From Planctomycetota bacterium (GTDB lineage: Bacteria; Planctomycetota; Brocadiia; SM23-32), in the NCBI GenBank assembly GCA_030604585.1, contig JAUVVP010000123.1, positions 1-6,313 on the forward strand: DNA of 6,313 nt. The letters run 5' to 3'. Positions 4,265-6,313 of this stretch are shown in pieces. The notes beneath the pieces are model-generated. The model had not been told where the DNA came from. It ran no database searches and saw only the letters and a list, made by a program, of their open reading frames with translations. The translations under genes were made by a program, and so were the position numbers. The stretch's first letter is position 1; every line of letters begins with the position of its first letter.

Positions 4265-6313
4265 CTACCAGCGGAAGAACCGGTAGGGGTCGTCCCATGC
4301 CTCCGGCACGTCGAGGTAGAGGCCGTCCAGCCAGCGCTGCTCGCCCTGCGTCTGCAGAGGCGTCACATCGGGCACGGTCGTGAAGCCCATGATCCCACCG
4401 GCCTGGCGCACGTCCTCGACCTGAACGGCGATGACGTTCTCGCCGGCGACCAGCGTGCCGGCCGGCAGGCGGTAACGCCGCGGCGCCGCCCAGTAGTCGT
4501 TGGGGTTCGTCTGTTGCGTGATGGAACCGACGAGATTGCCGTTCAAGTAGGTGCGGTCCTCGTCGTCGATTGCACCAAGCACCAGGAGCGACTCTCCCTG
4601 GGCGATCTCTGGCGGCACTGTGACCTTCACTCGGTAGAGGAAAGTGCCGTCGAAGTCCACCAGGTCATCGAACTGGCTCTCCCAGGAACCGGGCACGTTG
4701 ATGGTGCGCCATGCCGAGTCGTCGAAGCCGGGCTCGGTCCAGCCTTCCGGCGCCCCGCCCGACAGAAGCGGCAGGCCCAGCCAGCGGCCGGGCAGGGCAA
4801 CGGCCCGATCGCCGTGCTCGATCCGCATGGTGCCACGGAACTGGGCCAGCGGATCCACCGGGAACTCCAGAGGTCTGCTGAAGTGATCCAGCAGCGGCGT
4901 CCGGCCACCGGCGCCCATGTTCGCCAGGAGCCGCGTCGTGCAGTACGACAGCTTGCGGAAGGTCCGCTTGATGTTCATCTTCTCGCCCGAGTAGTCCAGG
5001 TGCCAGGGCGCAAGCTGGCAGAACACCACGTTCGCGCCCTCCGCCTTCGCCAGCACGCCGTTGCCGACGGCCGTCGCACCGCCCGAGACGAGCGGCAGCT
5101 CGCGCGGGTCTCGGTTGTGCACGTCCGCCGGCGAGACGCCCGCCACAAGTGAGCCCGCTCCGAACGGCTCGAAGTGCGCTGCGATGTGCTCCGCCGGGGT
5201 CGTGCGGACGCTCATGGGCAGAAACGTGCTCGCCTCCTCGCCCGTCAGCCCGACCGCCAGCACGTGGCCGCCGGCCTGCACCCAGTCTCGGATGGCCGCC
5301 GCACTCCGGGCCAGCTGTTGAACTCCGCCGGGGCCGACCACAAGGACCTGGTCGGCGGAGGGGCTCCCGCCCTCGTAGGGCGCCACCGAGAGGCCCGTCG
5401 CCTCCAGGTGCTGACGTCCGGCCTCCTCGCCCGCGTAGACGACCGCGCGGCGCGGCGCCGGCTGCCAGTCGGAGACGTAGCGCAGGATGTTGCGCGCCAG
5501 CGCGTCAGCCGCCGGGTCGTCCTCGGTGCGGCCGCTCACGTCCGTCTGGCAGAACAGCACCAGGCCCTGCCCCTCCCGGTATTCCATGAGCGTAGCGTAC
5601 TGGAGGGCATAACCGCCGTCGAGGATCGGCAGGAAATCGCCCGAGGCCGGCTTCTCGATCAGCGCGGAACCCACGTTGCCCCGGTTGCCAGCGCGCCATG
5701 ACCGCGGAACGCGGATGCCGCACCACTCCACGACGAGGGGGTAGGCGAGGTCGTACTCGATGCGCGGCGGCAGGACCGTCGCCTCGCCGCGCCAGTTCCA
5801 GAGGTGCTCGTCGGCGATGCCCGCCAGCAGCGGATGGTCCGGCACCCGCCGGAAGACCCAGCGCAGTCCGTACTCGGCAATGCGGAAACCGAAGCGCTTC
5901 TCGAGCACGTCGCCGGTCTGCTCGAAGATGACCATCTTCAGCCCGTCGCGCACACGCGAGATGTCCGGCGCCGGCCCGGCCAGCGTCAGAGCGCCCTTGC
6001 CGACGATGAAGACGTCGTAGCCGGCCAGGCTCGCGTCCGGGCCCACCGCATCAAAGGCAATGCCCAGTTCCCTGAGCATGGCGGCCGTGTCGCCCACCGG
6101 GTCGAACAGGGCGACCCGCCCGGCCACCCGGACCGGCTCCGGCCGCAGCAGCACGTCGATGGCGAAGGAATCCTCCTGCACCTCGCCGTTGCCGAACCGA
6201 ACCGTGGCGGCCAGCTCGTACTGCCCCGGCGCCAGGTTCGTGGGCAGCTCGAACGCCAGCGGGATGCGCTCCTGCTCGCCGGTCGGCAGCGTGATCGTCC
6301 GCGCGCCGCTGAC
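4265..6313 (-). CDS. Large multidomain protein with two ThuA/GATase1-like domains and a C-terminal GH2-like jelly-roll, 5' partial
   Basis: The C-terminal 682 residues of a protein whose start lies past the right edge; the frame stays open to base 6313 and stops at TAG 4265-4267. The GTG at 6179-6181 is internal: the residues before it continue a beta-sandwich (ERIPLAFELP, LAPGQYELAATVRF) without a break. Counting from base 6313, residues 1-58 are the end of that beta-sandwich. Residues 62-284 form one Rossmann-type domain (GYDVFIVGKGAL; KMVIFEQTGDVL) and 289-467 a second (QVLVVGPGG; GGHVLAVGLTGEE), both like the ThuA/GATase1-like or beta-galactosidase trimerisation folds and without a GxCxG cysteine. 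About 500-650 is a GH2 sugar-binding-like jelly-roll (GFDDSAWRTINVPGSWE; FLYRVKVTVP; LNGNLVGS; ENVIAVQVED). The tail ends in aromatic residues. Known: such domains serve carbohydrate binding and assembly in glycosidases. No catalytic barrel is visible, so it could be a glycosidase with its catalytic part upstream or a binding protein. Signal peptide status cannot be judged. It converges on the + strand operon. Confidence 0.7.
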   Translation of the reverse strand, partial: VSGARTITLPTGEQERIPLAFELPTNLAPGQYELAATVRFGNGEVQEDSFAIDVLLRPEPVRVAGRVALFDPVGDTAAMLRELGIAFDAVGPDASLAGYDVFIVGKGALTLAGPAPDISRVRDGLKMVIFEQTGDVLEKRFGFRIAEYGLRWVFRRVPDHPLLAGIADEHLWNWRGEATVLPPRIEYDLAYPLVVEWCGIRVPRSWRAGNRGNVGSALIEKPASGDFLPILDGGYALQYATLMEYREGQGLVLFCQTDVSGRTEDDPAADALARNILRYVSDWQPAPRRAVVYAGEEAGRQHLEATGLSVAPYEGGSPSADQVLVVGPGGVQQLARSAAAIRDWVQAGGHVLAVGLTGEEASTFLPMSVRTTPAEHIAAHFEPFGAGSLVAGVSPADVHNRDPRELPLVSGGATAVGNGVLAKAEGANVVFCQLAPWHLDYSGEKMNIKRTFRKLSYCTTRLLANMGAGGRTPLLDHFSRPLEFPVDPLAQFRGTMRIEHGDRAVALPGRWLGLPLLSGGAPEGWTEPGFDDSAWRTINVPGSWESQFDDLVDFDGTFLYRVKVTVPPEIAQGESLLVLGAIDDEDRTYLNGNLVGSITQQTNPNDYWAAPRRYRLPAGTLVAGENVIAVQVEDVRQAGGIMGFTTVPDVTPLQTQGEQRWLDGLYLDVPEAWDDPYRFFRW

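Noticed and set aside
4157..5152. 331-residue + strand frame beginning just after the GH130 stop
   Set aside because: It is antisense to the multidomain - strand gene, has no domain signature, and its Arg/Ala/His-rich composition is that of a shadow frame.
6179..6181. GTG on the - strand as start of the multidomain protein
   Set aside because: The frame is open upstream to the window edge and encodes a continuous beta-sandwich, so this GTG is an internal valine.
1..6313. tRNA, rRNA, riboswitch, CRISPR array, transposase or long direct repeat
   Set aside because: I looked for these and saw no supporting signal; nearly all of the window is accounted for by five coding regions.

Overview
This is a high-GC bacterial window with densely packed genes, short Shine-Dalgarno-led gaps and no RNA genes, mobile elements or CRISPR arrays that I can see. 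The gene content is a GH130 glycoside phosphorylase, a cytoplasmic acyl esterase, a bacterial deoxyhypusine-synthase-like protein, and a very large multidomain protein with ThuA/glutamine-amidotransferase-like and GH2-like domains. This mix suggests a carbohydrate-degrading environmental bacterium, plausibly of the Planctomycetes/Lentisphaerae/Verrucomicrobia type or a similar uncultured lineage. That placement is an inference from gene content and GC richness, with no marker gene to confirm it.

Positions 1-4152 hold four genes in a row on the + strand: a HAD-superfamily phosphatase (5' end outside the window), a deoxyhypusine-synthase-like protein, an alpha/beta-hydrolase esterase, and a GH130 beta-propeller enzyme. 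The gaps between them are 4, 22 and 27 bases, each start has a good Shine-Dalgarno sequence, and no promoter or terminator is evident between them, so they look like one operon. The three proteins whose N-termini are visible have no signal peptide, so the pathway is probably cytoplasmic. A workable model is that imported, possibly acylated oligosaccharides are deacylated by the esterase and split by the GH130 enzyme (phosphorolysis would give a sugar 1-phosphate). The HAD enzyme would then handle a phosphorylated intermediate. The role of the deoxyhypusine-synthase-like protein is unknown and is the most interesting open point.

Positions 4153-4264 are a 112-base convergent intergenic region containing an imperfect GC-rich inverted repeat that could end transcription from both sides. 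Positions 4265-6313 carry, on the - strand, the C-terminal 682 residues of a large protein whose start lies beyond the window. Its visible part has a beta-sandwich end, two Rossmann-type ThuA/GATase1-like domains that appear to lack the catalytic cysteine, and a C-terminal jelly-roll resembling the GH2 sugar-binding domain. It faces the operon tail to tail, so it is transcribed independently, although it fits the same carbohydrate theme.
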